Shown one piece after another: positions 6,913-14,113 of a stretch of 41,591 bases of DNA (position 1 is the first letter of the stretch; each line of letters starts with the position of its first letter). The notes beneath the pieces are model-generated. The model saw only the letters and a program-made list of their open reading frames with translations. It ran no database searches and was not told where the DNA came from. This DNA comes from a virus, in IMG/VR virus record IMGVR_UViG_3300005288_000009, positions 1 to 41,591 of that record; one strand, 5' to 3'. Position numbers and translations under genes: made by a program.

Positions 6913-7127
6913 GATCGTTCTACGGCAAAGATTGCGCCAAGCATCCTGAATGGGCTGGTCGTCGCTACTTGCCGAGTGGTTGTTGCGTCGGCTGCCAGCG
7001 CGAGCTAAATCGTGCCGGCAACGCAAGACGCCGCGATCAGATGAAAGAATTAATCGCTGCTGCGATTGAGGCTCCGAAAACACCAAGACTTGAAGCTGCA
7101 CTTTCGGCAATGGGATATTCATTATGA
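6909..7127 (+). CDS. Cys/Arg-rich mini-protein, 72 aa
   Basis: ATG 6909 overlaps the previous stop. The N-terminal part has Cys at DCAKH and CCVGCQREL, consistent with a small metal-binding module of the type seen in phage proteins ending RRYLPSGxCxxC. The C-terminal half is helical. Function unknown. Confidence 0.6.
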   Translation: MRSFYGKDCAKHPEWAGRRYLPSGCCVGCQRELNRAGNARRRDQMKELIAAAIEAPKTPRLEAALSAMGYSL

Positions 7128-7408
7128 TCGCGCCTGAATCAGAACTTCGATTCCACGTCCTTCGCCTGGGGTCTCGCAAGCTGGCAGCAAAGCTGTACGG
7201 TGTCAGCTACGTCCGCTACTACCAGGATCTGCCGACTAACGACCTTGACAGGCTAAGGCGCGGCCAGATGGTGACGATCGGTGGCGTGCTGGCCAAGAAG
7301 TGTTTGCAATGCGGGACGGCCAGAGAAATGCAGTACTTCTGGGCTAATCCTTCCGCAAAGTCAGGATGTCGCGAGACCTGCGAGTTTTGCAGATTGAAAA
7401 AACAATGA
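7124..7408 (+). CDS. Zinc-binding protein, 94 aa
   Basis: ATG 7124 overlaps the preceding stop. An N-terminal helical region (residues 8-35, LGSRKLAAKLYGVSYVRYYQ) is followed by two Cys pairs, CLQCG and CEFC, with an extra Cys, a likely zinc ribbon. It is the last gene of the operon, followed by a terminator. A DNA-binding role is plausible but unproven. Confidence 0.65.
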   Translation: MIAPESELRFHVLRLGSRKLAAKLYGVSYVRYYQDLPTNDLDRLRRGQMVTIGGVLAKKCLQCGTAREMQYFWANPSAKSGCRETCEFCRLKKQ

Positions 7409-7450
7409 GCGCAAGCATATGATCCATTAGTCAACGCTTCCAGTAATACC

Positions 7451-7477
7451 AAGCCGACCAAATAAGTCGGCTTTTTT
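7451..7477 (+). terminator. Rho-independent terminator ending the small-protein operon
   Basis: AAGCCGAC (7451-7458) pairs with GTCGGCTT (7466-7473), followed by a run of T. It faces the opposite terminator at 7515-7538. Confidence 0.9.
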
Positions 7478-7514
7478 ACGTCCGCATTTTCTCCAGCAGC
7501 AAATCGCAGCCAAT

Positions 7515-7538
7515 AAAAAACCCATCCGGAGATGGGTT
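7515..7538 (-). terminator. Rho-independent terminator after the primase gene
   Basis: On the minus strand AACCCATC and GATGGGTT form an 8-bp stem with a 4-base loop, followed by a T run (7520-7515). It lies 43 bases beyond the primase stop. With 7451-7477 it separates two converging operons. Confidence 0.9.
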
Positions 7539-7580
7539 GCCTGGCGGGCGCTTGACAGGAGCTTGCCGAGGAACTTCAGG

Positions 7581-8444
7581 TTATGCGCAGCACTGCCGTC
7601 TGTCAACCTTGGCGTACGGGTCGAGTGGCAGCGCGATGATTGCGCGGCCTTCTTCAATGTGGTGATCAGCCTCTGACGGGTCGCAACCGATGTGGGTAAA
7701 TCGGTCCTTGCAATTGGCCAGCATCCAATTGAAGTTGTCGTATTCCATGGCGCACAGGACTCTGGACTTACCCATCTGCGACCACCAGATTCGCCAGGCG
7801 TGCGCGTAGTCGATGCAGATAATTGTTTTGCCGTCGTGCTCGCCAGTGTCTGTCGGCTCAAGGATTGCGGTTGAGCCAAAGGATGGATTGCCAGCGGCAT
7901 AGGTGATTCCCTTGCTACTGATCGCGGCAACGTTGACCTCTTCGGAAATGTTGTTGATGAGCGGGACGATGATAGAGCCTTTCAAGATTAAGCATCCGTG
8001 TTCGGGTGAAGTGTTGTTGCGCAGAAGGTATGAGTGATTCGGCGATGCGTCGGCGTTTCGGATGATCTGCGTAGCCTTCTCGCGGTCTTCGGCGTGGCCT
8101 GGCAGATCGCATCGAGTTGCGCGAATCACTGGCGTGCGCGGCCTGGCTTCGACCGACTCAAGATTCAGCTCGCCAAGGATCGATTGTACGGCATCACGGA
8201 AATCAGCACCCTGATGCTTCATGACAAAGCCGACAGCATCGCCGCCGGCGCCGCAGCCGAAGCAGTAATACATTTCCTTTCCTTCGTTGACCGTGAAGCT
8301 CGCCGACTTCTCTTGATGGAACGGGCAGCGAGCCGACCAGTTCTTCCCGGTTTTTTTAAGCTCCGGCAGATACCCTCGAATCACGCCGACAATATCCTCG
8401 TTGGCGCGGTCGACGACGTGTTGCGGTACGAGTTGACCGCTCAC
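7581..8444 (-). CDS. CHC2 zinc-finger DNA primase
   Basis: A 287-residue protein. GTG 8444 is chosen because it overlaps the regulator stop as GTGA; longer starts lie inside the regulator gene. Residues 1-75 form a DnaG-type CHC2 zinc finger: Cys40, His43, Cys61 and Cys64 (CPFH...CFGC), followed by GGDAVGFVMK. The C-terminal part (about 200-270) is Toprim-like in position, but the expected EGxA-type motif reads CIDYAHAW, so it is divergent. The protein probably makes or licenses primers for phage replication. It is co-transcribed with the HTH regulator and lacks a fused helicase; DUF3987 and the SF2 helicase may supply that. Confidence 0.88.
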   Translation of the reverse strand: MSGQLVPQHVVDRANEDIVGVIRGYLPELKKTGKNWSARCPFHQEKSASFTVNEGKEMYYCFGCGAGGDAVGFVMKHQGADFRDAVQSILGELNLESVEARPRTPVIRATRCDLPGHAEDREKATQIIRNADASPNHSYLLRNNTSPEHGCLILKGSIIVPLINNISEEVNVAAISSKGITYAAGNPSFGSTAILEPTDTGEHDGKTIICIDYAHAWRIWWSQMGKSRVLCAMEYDNFNWMLANCKDRFTHIGCDPSEADHHIEEGRAIIALPLDPYAKVDRRQCCA

Positions 8445-8878
8445 TTCTGAAGGCTCAGCAGCGTGGGCAACTTGATCGCCGGAATGCGTCCGCGTGACTT
8501 GTACGTGTGATAGTCGCTGACACTGATGAATGCCGCCGCGCACAGATCCTTAACGCTGCCAAATTGCTTGGCTAGGCTGACCAGCAACTTGGCGTCACCG
8601 GTGATTGCCACTGGCTTAACGCCTGGATTCGGACCTGGGAATTCCTGCGCCCATTCTTCAGCAGTCAGGTCAGGTCGAAACTCTTCTTTCATTCGCCCGG
8701 TCTTCTCCGCCAGCGCGAAGGCGGCTCGACGGGACATGTAGCCCCTTTTAACCCAGAGTGCCGCCGCTGGTTGGCAGACGCCGACAGCGCGACCAAGCGC
8801 AGCCGCAGAGCCATATTCATCGATCAGGCTTGCAAGCACTCGGCCCCGGTCGTCCTGCTGAAGGTCAATTGGAGGCAT
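8441..8878 (-). CDS. Double helix-turn-helix regulator (YdaS/Cro-like)
   Basis: A 145-residue protein from ATG 8878; ATG 8899 (seven residues longer) is possible but has no ribosome binding site. Two similar HTH units are visible: residues about 12-60 (LIDEYGSAAALGRAVGVCQPAAALWVKRG is read in two parts) and about 98-143 (LAKQFGSVKDLCAAAF, then SDYHTYKSRGRIP). Each resembles a YdaS/Cro-type single HTH, so one chain may bind an operator as a pseudo-dimer. The gene is divergent from the 8941 gene, with one TTGACATAG element between them. It is the best candidate for the repressor of that element, and it may control its own primase operon. Confidence 0.75.
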   Translation of the reverse strand: MPPIDLQQDDRGRVLASLIDEYGSAAALGRAVGVCQPAAALWVKRGYMSRRAAFALAEKTGRMKEEFRPDLTAEEWAQEFPGPNPGVKPVAITGDAKLLVSLAKQFGSVKDLCAAAFISVSDYHTYKSRGRIPAIKLPTLLSLQK

Positions 8879-8892
8879 ATTTGAATTCCGTG

Positions 8893-8921
8893 TTGACATA
8901 GTGATTATGTTTCGCGGATAG
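8893..8921 (+). promoter_or_regulatory. Promoter/operator element between regulator and the 8941 gene
   Basis: TTGACATAGTGATTATG at 8893-8909; the -10 at standard spacing is weak (GGATAG). On the other strand CATAAT (8909-8904) could serve as a -10 for the regulator. The element overlaps the alternative regulator start codon (8899-8897), as expected for an autoregulatory operator. Confidence 0.6.
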
Positions 8922-8940
8922 TACCACCGGAGCGACAATT

Positions 8941-9225
8941 ATGGCAATCGAGAATCCATTAATGAAAACGCATAGCAGATGCCGAAATTGCTTGGCCAGG
9001 CGCAAGCTCAAGAAACACCCAGACGCCTATCGCATCCAACCTAAATGTATATGCTGCGCCCGAGACTGGCGCAAGGACGAATACCGGCACCGAGTCGAGG
9101 TTGTGCAGATGCGCTTGAAGCTGGGCCGATACCTGCCCTGTCATTCCGATTGTTTCCATCATCCGCACCGAGCCGGCTCAACAGGCTGCAAATTCGACAA
9201 AGACTTTAATTATCGCGACAACTGA
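8941..9225 (+). CDS. Cys/His-rich basic protein, 94 aa
   Basis: ATG 8941 follows CCGGAGCGACAATT. The protein is very basic and carries CRNC (about 14-17), CICC (about 37-40) and CHSDCFHHPH (about 61-70), enough ligands for one or two zinc sites. It is the only gene in its unit before a new promoter element. Nucleic-acid binding is likely; no family is recognised. Confidence 0.7.
   Translation: MAIENPLMKTHSRCRNCLARRKLKKHPDAYRIQPKCICCARDWRKDEYRHRVEVVQMRLKLGRYLPCHSDCFHHPHRAGSTGCKFDKDFNYRDN
9210..9221. promoter_or_regulatory. Near-palindrome TTATCGCGACAA
   Basis: Third copy of the palindromic element, identical over 12 bases to 226-237. It spans the last codons of the 8941 gene and lies 14 bases upstream of the TTGATATAG element of the ParB-like gene. 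Confidence 0.4.
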
Positions 9226-9234
9226 TTCGATGGT

Positions 9235-9263
9235 TTGATATAGTTGTTATCCGCACAGAAATG
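9235..9263 (+). promoter_or_regulatory. Promoter/operator element of the ParB-like gene
   Basis: TTGATATAGTTGTTATCCGC starting at 9235. The canonical 17-base-spaced -10 is absent (GAAATG), but TGaTATAGT (9236-9244) reads as a good extended -10. The next ATG is at 9280 behind GACAGGAGCAA. Confidence 0.55.
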
Positions 9264-9279
9264 ACAGGAGCAAGACAGC

Positions 9280-10191
9280 ATGGCTTTTACCCTCAACAAT
9301 ATCGCATCAGACAAAGAAAACACTGCTGCAAAACGTGGCGATTCGATTCGCGCACTGCACAGCAAAATCAAGATCGTCAACGGCTTCAATGAGCGCGATT
9401 TTCAGCGCGAAGACGTGCGACTTCATATTGCTTCAATCGTTGCCGCGCTGATTGCTGGCGAGCCAATCCCCGCGCTGGTCGTCTGGACGAATCCAGAAAC
9501 CGGCGACATCGAACTGGTTGACGGTGAGTGCCGATACTGGGCGTACAGCGATTTCGCTGGCGCATACCCGGATCGCTTCGATGGTTATGTGAGTGTTGTT
9601 CCGTTCCAGGGTACGCCAGCGCAACGCAAGGCCATGGTCGCCAAGAGCAACAGCCAGTTGCCACTTGATCCTGTCCAGCGTGGTCGCGTCTATGTTTCGC
9701 TGCGTGATGAACACGGCATGACTCGCCAGGATATCGCTGCCGAAATGGGCAAGTCATTGGCGCACGTCGATCAGATGATTCTGCTGGCCAGCGCAAAGCC
9801 GGAAGTTCTAGCAGCGGTCGACTCTGGATCGATCAGCGCAACCGAGGCCGTGAAGCTGACTCGCGAGCATGGTGATGACGCACCTGCCGAGCTGGAGCGC
9901 CGCCAGGAAGCCGCTAAAGATCTCGGCAAGGGAAAGGTTACAGCCAAGGTTGCGGCGCCCAAGAAGGCTGCTGCGCCGAGTCGCCCGAAGATTGACATGA
10001 TCGTTTCGGCTGCTGTTGTGCTTATCAATCGACTGGCTGCCGACGTCCTCCGCGATATTGATCGGCCAGAAGACACTGAAGTCCGCGTCAGCTCTCACGC
10101 GCTGGCCGACTTGCTCCAGGCCGTCAATGACATGCGCGAATCTGGCAAGGCGCCGGATGCTGATCGCCAGGTTGAATTGCTAATCGAGTGA
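9280..10191 (+). CDS. ParB/KorB-like nuclease-fold DNA-binding protein
   Basis: A 303-residue protein. Residues about 35-110 match the ParB/Srx N-terminal fold (INGFNERDFQRED-type start, then ELVDGECRYWAY where GERR is usual). Residues about 145-190 form the KorB/ParB HTH (MTRQDIAAEMGKSLAHVDQMILLA, read in parts, then SGSISATEAVKL). An Ala/Lys linker leads to a helical C-terminal part. No ParA partner is present, so partitioning is unlikely; such lone proteins in phages are usually transcription or replication factors. Strong SD (AGGAG) and its own promoter element. Confidence 0.85.
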   Translation: MAFTLNNIASDKENTAAKRGDSIRALHSKIKIVNGFNERDFQREDVRLHIASIVAALIAGEPIPALVVWTNPETGDIELVDGECRYWAYSDFAGAYPDRFDGYVSVVPFQGTPAQRKAMVAKSNSQLPLDPVQRGRVYVSLRDEHGMTRQDIAAEMGKSLAHVDQMILLASAKPEVLAAVDSGSISATEAVKLTREHGDDAPAELERRQEAAKDLGKGKVTAKVAAPKKAAAPSRPKIDMIVSAAVVLINRLAADVLRDIDRPEDTEVRVSSHALADLLQAVNDMRESGKAPDADRQVELLIE

Positions 10192-10198
10192 GGGCATA

Positions 10199-10348
10199 AT
10201 TGTTTTGCGCAGGCCGTGAGACGCCGAAGCAAAACAGGATCGACGGCTAACCAGAGCCTTTTGATGTTCGCTGTTCCTTGCAGGATTGACCGCCGTCGAT
10301 CCAAGTCCTGCCGGGAGTCTCACCAGCGAACAGTCAAAGGGCTTTTTT
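10199..10348 (+). ncRNA. Candidate pseudoknot-rich structured RNA ending in a terminator-like stem
   Basis: Five inverted-repeat pairs fit in 150 bases: TGTTTTGC/GCAAAACA (10201-10208 with 10229-10236); GTGAGAC/GTCTCAC (10216-10222 with 10317-10323); GGATCGACGGC/GCCGTCGATCC (10237-10247 with 10292-10302); an 18-bp stem with one bulge (10256-10273 with 10324-10342); GCAGGA/TCCTGC (10280-10285 with 10306-10311). Hairpins one, four and five nest, while pairs two and three cross them as long-range contacts. T6 follows the 18-bp stem. The element fills the gap between the ParB-like stop and the HNH gene. Exact complementarity is seen; RNA function is inferred. Confidence 0.6.
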
Positions 10349-10361
10349 GTGGGTTGAATTT

Positions 10362-10973
10362 ATGCGGGCGAAAAACAAACTGCTATTTGGAGTCGGTGTT
10401 AACGACGCCAGTTATGAGGTTTATTCTTTCGAGCGTCGAAACGGCAAGTATGCGATCGCATGGAGATGCCCTCTGTATTCAGCTTGGTGCGGCATGCTTG
10501 GTCGATGCTACAACGAGAGGGAGCTGCGCCGAGCGCCAACGTATCTTGAGTGCGCCGTATGCCCTGAATGGCTTAAATTTTCATCGTTTAGCTCATGGAT
10601 GGCAACGCAAGGTTACTCCGGAAAGCAGCTAGACAAAGACATTTTGCACCCGGGCAATAAGCTGTACGCGGCAGATAGGTGCGTATTTGTTACGCAGGAT
10701 CTGAACAAGTTTTTAACTGATGCCGGTGCCGCTCGTGGTGAATGGCCTATAGGCGTCTCGTGGAATCAGAGAGATAAAAGATTTCAGGCGGCATGCGGAA
10801 ATCCATTTACCGGCACCAGGGACAGGCTCGGGTATTTCCTTTCGCCGGAAGCCGCACACGAAGCTTGGCGAGAAAGAAAACACAAATATGCATGCGCATA
10901 CGCTGACATTCAGGATGACCCAAGAATTTCTGCCGCTCTCAGGATTCGCTACATAAAACCAAGGGAAGCATAA
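10362..10973 (+). CDS. AP2/HNH-type homing endonuclease
   Basis: A 203-residue protein from ATG 10362; the SD is poor. Residues about 35-125 carry the HNH-family pattern YSAWCGMLGRCYNERE, then CPEWLKFSSFSSWM, LDKDIL, GNKLYAADRCVFV and a final LN. Residues about 135-190 form an AP2-like DNA-binding domain (GVSWNQRDKRFQAAC, LGYFLSPEAAHEAWRERK). Free-standing endonucleases of this type spread between phages by cutting sites that lack them. It lies between the ParB-like gene and the helicase gene, directly after the structured element at 10199-10348, and its end supplies the SD of the helicase gene. Confidence 0.85.
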   Translation: MRAKNKLLFGVGVNDASYEVYSFERRNGKYAIAWRCPLYSAWCGMLGRCYNERELRRAPTYLECAVCPEWLKFSSFSSWMATQGYSGKQLDKDILHPGNKLYAADRCVFVTQDLNKFLTDAGAARGEWPIGVSWNQRDKRFQAACGNPFTGTRDRLGYFLSPEAAHEAWRERKHKYACAYADIQDDPRISAALRIRYIKPREA

Positions 10974-10974
10974 A

Positions 10975-13011
10975 ATGCCATTATTGGAACATCAGCTGCC
11001 AGTTGTGGCAGCAATGCAGAAGCACTTCAGGTCACGCGAGATGACTAAGTGGCATGATCGGGAGATTCACCCCCCGATAGTTTGTAATGCCTCCGTTTCG
11101 TCTGGCAAGTCCGTAATAATTGCGGCCCTGGCTCTTGCGGTTCGAAAAGCAGCGCTTGGAGCCGCAAGGCCGAGAAGTGTTTTTGTCCTTGTGATTCAAA
11201 GGCAAGGAGAATTGTGCATGCAGAACTCGGCGGCAGCCTGGGAATTCAACGACGAGTCGAAGCTGCTCAATAACTCGCTGTTCAGCGCCAGTTGCGGCAA
11301 GGTCAAGTCGACCTACTTTCAGGTTGTTTACGCCACCGAGGGCACTATTTCTCGCGCCCTGGGTTTCGGCGTAAAAGAAAAGGAAGGCGACGAACCAGAG
11401 CCGCGCAAGTGTCAATATCGTTTCTCGATGTACACCGCCGATGAAATGGCCAAGACTCCCGAGCAGCGCGCACTGATGAAGAAGTTTCACCCGGACCTGA
11501 TCATGTGGGATGAGGGCCACCAGATCCCATACGACAAGCCGGACAGCATGGCGGTCAAGATCCTTGAGCACTTCTACGACTGCAAACCAGGAATGCGCTT
11601 GGCGTGCTTCAGCGGGTCTTGCTTTCGAGGCATCGAGTCCATCGTCGGCGATACGCCTCAGCACCTGTGGAGGAAGTTCGCCAGCATCAAGCCGGATGAT
11701 CCTGATTATCCAGAAGGTGGCGTAGGCGACGGCATCATCACTACCGAATTCATGATCGAGCAAGGCTGGGTCGTGCCGCCGACGTTTGGCTATCCGGATG
11801 ACACGGATAAGCAATACGACTTCAGCCACCTAAACCCGAACGGCTGGGAATACGACGAAGCCGAGATGGACGCCATTGTCAGCGACCACCAAAAGCTGCT
11901 GGCGGTATGTTCCGACGTAATCGAGAAGGCAGCCAGCCGCAAGGGTGTCTTGATCTTCGCGGCAACCCAGCGGCACGCCAGGCAGATTGCTGCCGCCATG
12001 AAAGACCTTGGCGTTGATCCTGACACCATTGGCGTAATCACCGAGAAGACCAAGGACAAGGATCGTCGCCGGATTCTGGATCAGGCGAAAACCGGCGTCA
12101 TCAAGTACACGATCAACGTCGCCGTGCTGACTACGGGGGTCAATGTTCCCTGGTGGGACACGCTGGTATTCATGCGGCCAATCGGATCGCTGGTTCTGCT
12201 CATCCAAGCTATCGGTCGAGTGCTGCGCCTGCTGATCCTTGACGGCGAAGTCCCGATGTTCGAGCGCTCCAACTTGTTCGGCCTGACTGCGGCTGATCGC
12301 CTGGAGCTGATCGCGGCCAGCAGCAAGCCTGATGCTCTGGTAATGGATTACGCCGACGTCATGAACACGCTCGGGCATTTGTACGACAATCAGATCCTTG
12401 AACAAGCCGAGCTGGAGAAGGCGAAGAAGGAGAAGAAGGATCTGATCGAGTGTCCGAAGTGCATGGCCGACCTGGGCATTCAAACCATGAACAGTCCTTC
12501 GGCGCGCCGCTGCATCTATCGCGACAGCAAGGGCGAGCGCTGCGAACACTTCTGGCACTTCAGGTTGTGCCCTGGCTGCATGACGCAGAACGATCAGGTG
12601 GCTCGCGAGTGCCGGTCATGCCGCCGCATGCTAATAGATCCGAATGCCGTGCTGAACAATAAGAGTTATTCCGATGGCGAGTCGATTCCGGTCCGCTCGA
12701 TGAAGGCGGGCCACGGATCAGGCGGCAAACTCTGGTTCCGATACGAACTGTCGACCGGCGACACGCCGATGGAGATCTTCTATCCGCATGCCGGCGATAA
12801 CAAGAAGGTCAACAACATCATCTGGGGCAAGTTCGTTGATGCGCTGCCGATTGATCAGCGGTCTCGCTTGCGTCTTCGGGCCATGAAGGCTGAAACCGTG
12901 ATGGAAAATATTGAGCTGATCCCGGTTCCGGCTGAGTTGTCGGCGCGGAAGAAGGGGAGCCGCTGGACGATTGGGCGTCGGCGGTATGCGGAAGTGGAGG
13001 TGGCATTATGA
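10975..13011 (+). CDS. SF2 DEAD-like helicase with C-terminal zinc ribbons
   Basis: A 678-residue protein. Walker A ASVSSGKS with Lys45, Walker B DEGH at 179-182, and helicase C-terminal motifs around residues 330-420 (GVLIFAATQRHARQIAAAM, TTGVNVP, IQAIGRVLR). Residues about 490-550 carry paired Cys motifs (CPKC, CPGC, CRSC) that form zinc ribbons. It resembles phage replicative or recombination helicases of the UvsW/RecG-like DEAD group and probably unwinds forks or origin structures. ATG 10975 follows AGGGAAG. It is followed by an ATGA overlap with the C39-like gene. Confidence 0.9.
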   Translation: MPLLEHQLPVVAAMQKHFRSREMTKWHDREIHPPIVCNASVSSGKSVIIAALALAVRKAALGAARPRSVFVLVIQRQGELCMQNSAAAWEFNDESKLLNNSLFSASCGKVKSTYFQVVYATEGTISRALGFGVKEKEGDEPEPRKCQYRFSMYTADEMAKTPEQRALMKKFHPDLIMWDEGHQIPYDKPDSMAVKILEHFYDCKPGMRLACFSGSCFRGIESIVGDTPQHLWRKFASIKPDDPDYPEGGVGDGIITTEFMIEQGWVVPPTFGYPDDTDKQYDFSHLNPNGWEYDEAEMDAIVSDHQKLLAVCSDVIEKAASRKGVLIFAATQRHARQIAAAMKDLGVDPDTIGVITEKTKDKDRRRILDQAKTGVIKYTINVAVLTTGVNVPWWDTLVFMRPIGSLVLLIQAIGRVLRLLILDGEVPMFERSNLFGLTAADRLELIAASSKPDALVMDYADVMNTLGHLYDNQILEQAELEKAKKEKKDLIECPKCMADLGIQTMNSPSARRCIYRDSKGERCEHFWHFRLCPGCMTQNDQVARECRSCRRMLIDPNAVLNNKSYSDGESIPVRSMKAGHGSGGKLWFRYELSTGDTPMEIFYPHAGDNKKVNNIIWGKFVDALPIDQRSRLRLRAMKAETVMENIELIPVPAELSARKKGSRWTIGRRRYAEVEVAL

Positions 13012-13364
13012 GTGGGGTTCGTCAGCGTCAACACAACGACTGCGGGGTTGCGGCGCTCGCATCATTGACCAGCAAGACCTATGAAGAAATCGAGACGGCC
13101 TGGAGAATAGCGCTAGGACGAGGCCCTGGATGCAGCAATTATTCGGACCTGTTGAAAGTTTTGGCTCAGCTTGGTATCGATGCCAAAAAGGTCAAGACAA
13201 CCGAGCGCGGTATTCGGCGGGCCAGATACAAGGCTGGCGACAACCATTCGCACTGGATTGTCATGATTGGCAGTGATGGTGTCTGGTGTCCGTACTGGGG
13301 TTGGTTCCCGAATACATGGGATCACCCAATGCCACGGCTCGGCCATGGGATCGAACTCGTATGA
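13008..13364 (+). CDS. C39-like cysteine peptidase
   Basis: A 118-residue protein starting in an ATGA overlap. QHNDCGVAALASL (residues 8-20, Cys12) matches the peptidase C39/papain-like nucleophile motif, and SHWIVMIG (His82) matches the histidine motif. The usual following Asp-Pro is not clear. Such small C39-like proteins occur in phage replication modules and could process a phage or host protein, but the substrate is unknown. An inactive structural relative is possible. Confidence 0.7.
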   Translation: MSGVRQRQHNDCGVAALASLTSKTYEEIETAWRIALGRGPGCSNYSDLLKVLAQLGIDAKKVKTTERGIRRARYKAGDNHSHWIVMIGSDGVWCPYWGWFPNTWDHPMPRLGHGIELV

Positions 13365-13750
13365 TCCGCATCTACGACAGCGGCTATCGCGGAGAATGCC
13401 GCTTGGAGCGATACGAGCAAATCGATTGCGCATCCTGGCTGAAGTACAACTTTCCCGAGCGCTGGCCTCTTATCCTGCATATCCCTAACGAGGCCAGTGG
13501 ACGTGGTAGCAGCCACCTCCAGACGAGGATAAAAGAGGGTGTCAAGACTGGGGCCTCTGACATTCTCGATCTCAACAGGCTTCCGGGAATATTTGAGCTT
13601 AAGCGCCTTGACCGCACGAAATCCAAAGTGGGAAAGGAGCAGCGAGAATTTCTCCAGGCTGCCGCCGATGCCGGCCACTTCGCCTGCATCTGCTACGGCT
13701 TCGAGCAGTTCAAGCTGGCCTACGCCGATTATCTGTCATTCATCGCATAG
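13361..13750 (+). CDS. VRR-NUC nuclease
   Basis: A 129-residue protein from ATG 13361 (ATGA overlap); longer frames upstream lie in the previous gene. KTGASDILDL (Asp67), then FELKR (Glu79-x-Lys81), then KEQREFL (Gln94) is the VRR-NUC PD-(D/E)XK core. These small nucleases cut branched DNA such as Holliday junctions or flaps and are common beside phage helicases. Last gene of this unit; a promoter element follows its stop by six bases. Confidence 0.88.
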   Translation: MIRIYDSGYRGECRLERYEQIDCASWLKYNFPERWPLILHIPNEASGRGSSHLQTRIKEGVKTGASDILDLNRLPGIFELKRLDRTKSKVGKEQREFLQAAADAGHFACICYGFEQFKLAYADYLSFIA

Positions 13751-13756
13751 AAACGA

Positions 13757-13785
13757 TTGACATAGTTATTATACGGGCTTAATCT
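13757..13785 (+). promoter_or_regulatory. Promoter/operator element of the 13829 operon
   Basis: TTGACA (13757-13762), spacer TAGTTATTATACGGGCT, then TAATCT (13780-13785). The ATG at 13829 follows a GACAGGAGCAATACA context. Confidence 0.7.
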
Positions 13786-13828
13786 CTCGCTACCGAAACA
13801 GACATTCCTCGACAGGAGCAATACAAGA

Positions 13829-14113
13829 ATGACGATCATCAAGAAGACGGTTTATCTGCATCATGAGGTTGACGGTGACCGGGCCGCCTATGTTATCCGC
13901 GACCAGGATTTAAGCTGCCTCCAGCAATACACGCTTTTGGCAACTCAAGAAGTCGAGTTCAACATTGGCGACTTTGACGGCCGCGAGAAGGAGATCGAGA
14001 TTGTCGAAAAGGCTCTTGAGCAAGTGCGGGCGGAATCCCAGTCGCGAATCAATTATCTGCTCGACCGCATCAGCAAGCTGAAATGCCTGACTCATGAAGC
14101 GGAGGCTGTGTGA
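13829..14113 (+). CDS. Hypothetical protein, 94 aa
   Basis: ATG 13829 with AGGAG at good spacing. Beta-like N-terminal half (KKTVYLHHEVDGDRAAYVI) and a helical, probably coiled-coil C-terminal half (KEIEIVEKALEQVRAESQ). First gene of the exonuclease unit, which suggests a recombination accessory role. No family recognised. Confidence 0.65.
   Translation: MTIIKKTVYLHHEVDGDRAAYVIRDQDLSCLQQYTLLATQEVEFNIGDFDGREKEIEIVEKALEQVRAESQSRINYLLDRISKLKCLTHEAEAV

Noticed and set aside
10192-10361. Group I intron
   Set aside because: Too short for a standard catalytic core, and flanking genes are intact rather than interrupted exons.
10199-10973. An IscB/OMEGA (HEARO) system
   Set aside because: The layout is similar, but the protein is 203 residues with AP2/HNH features and lacks the RuvC-type parts of IscB. 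Kept only as a comparison.
11032-11829. 265-residue minus-strand frame opposite the helicase gene
   Set aside because: Shadow of the helicase, which has intact motifs; no domain or start signal.
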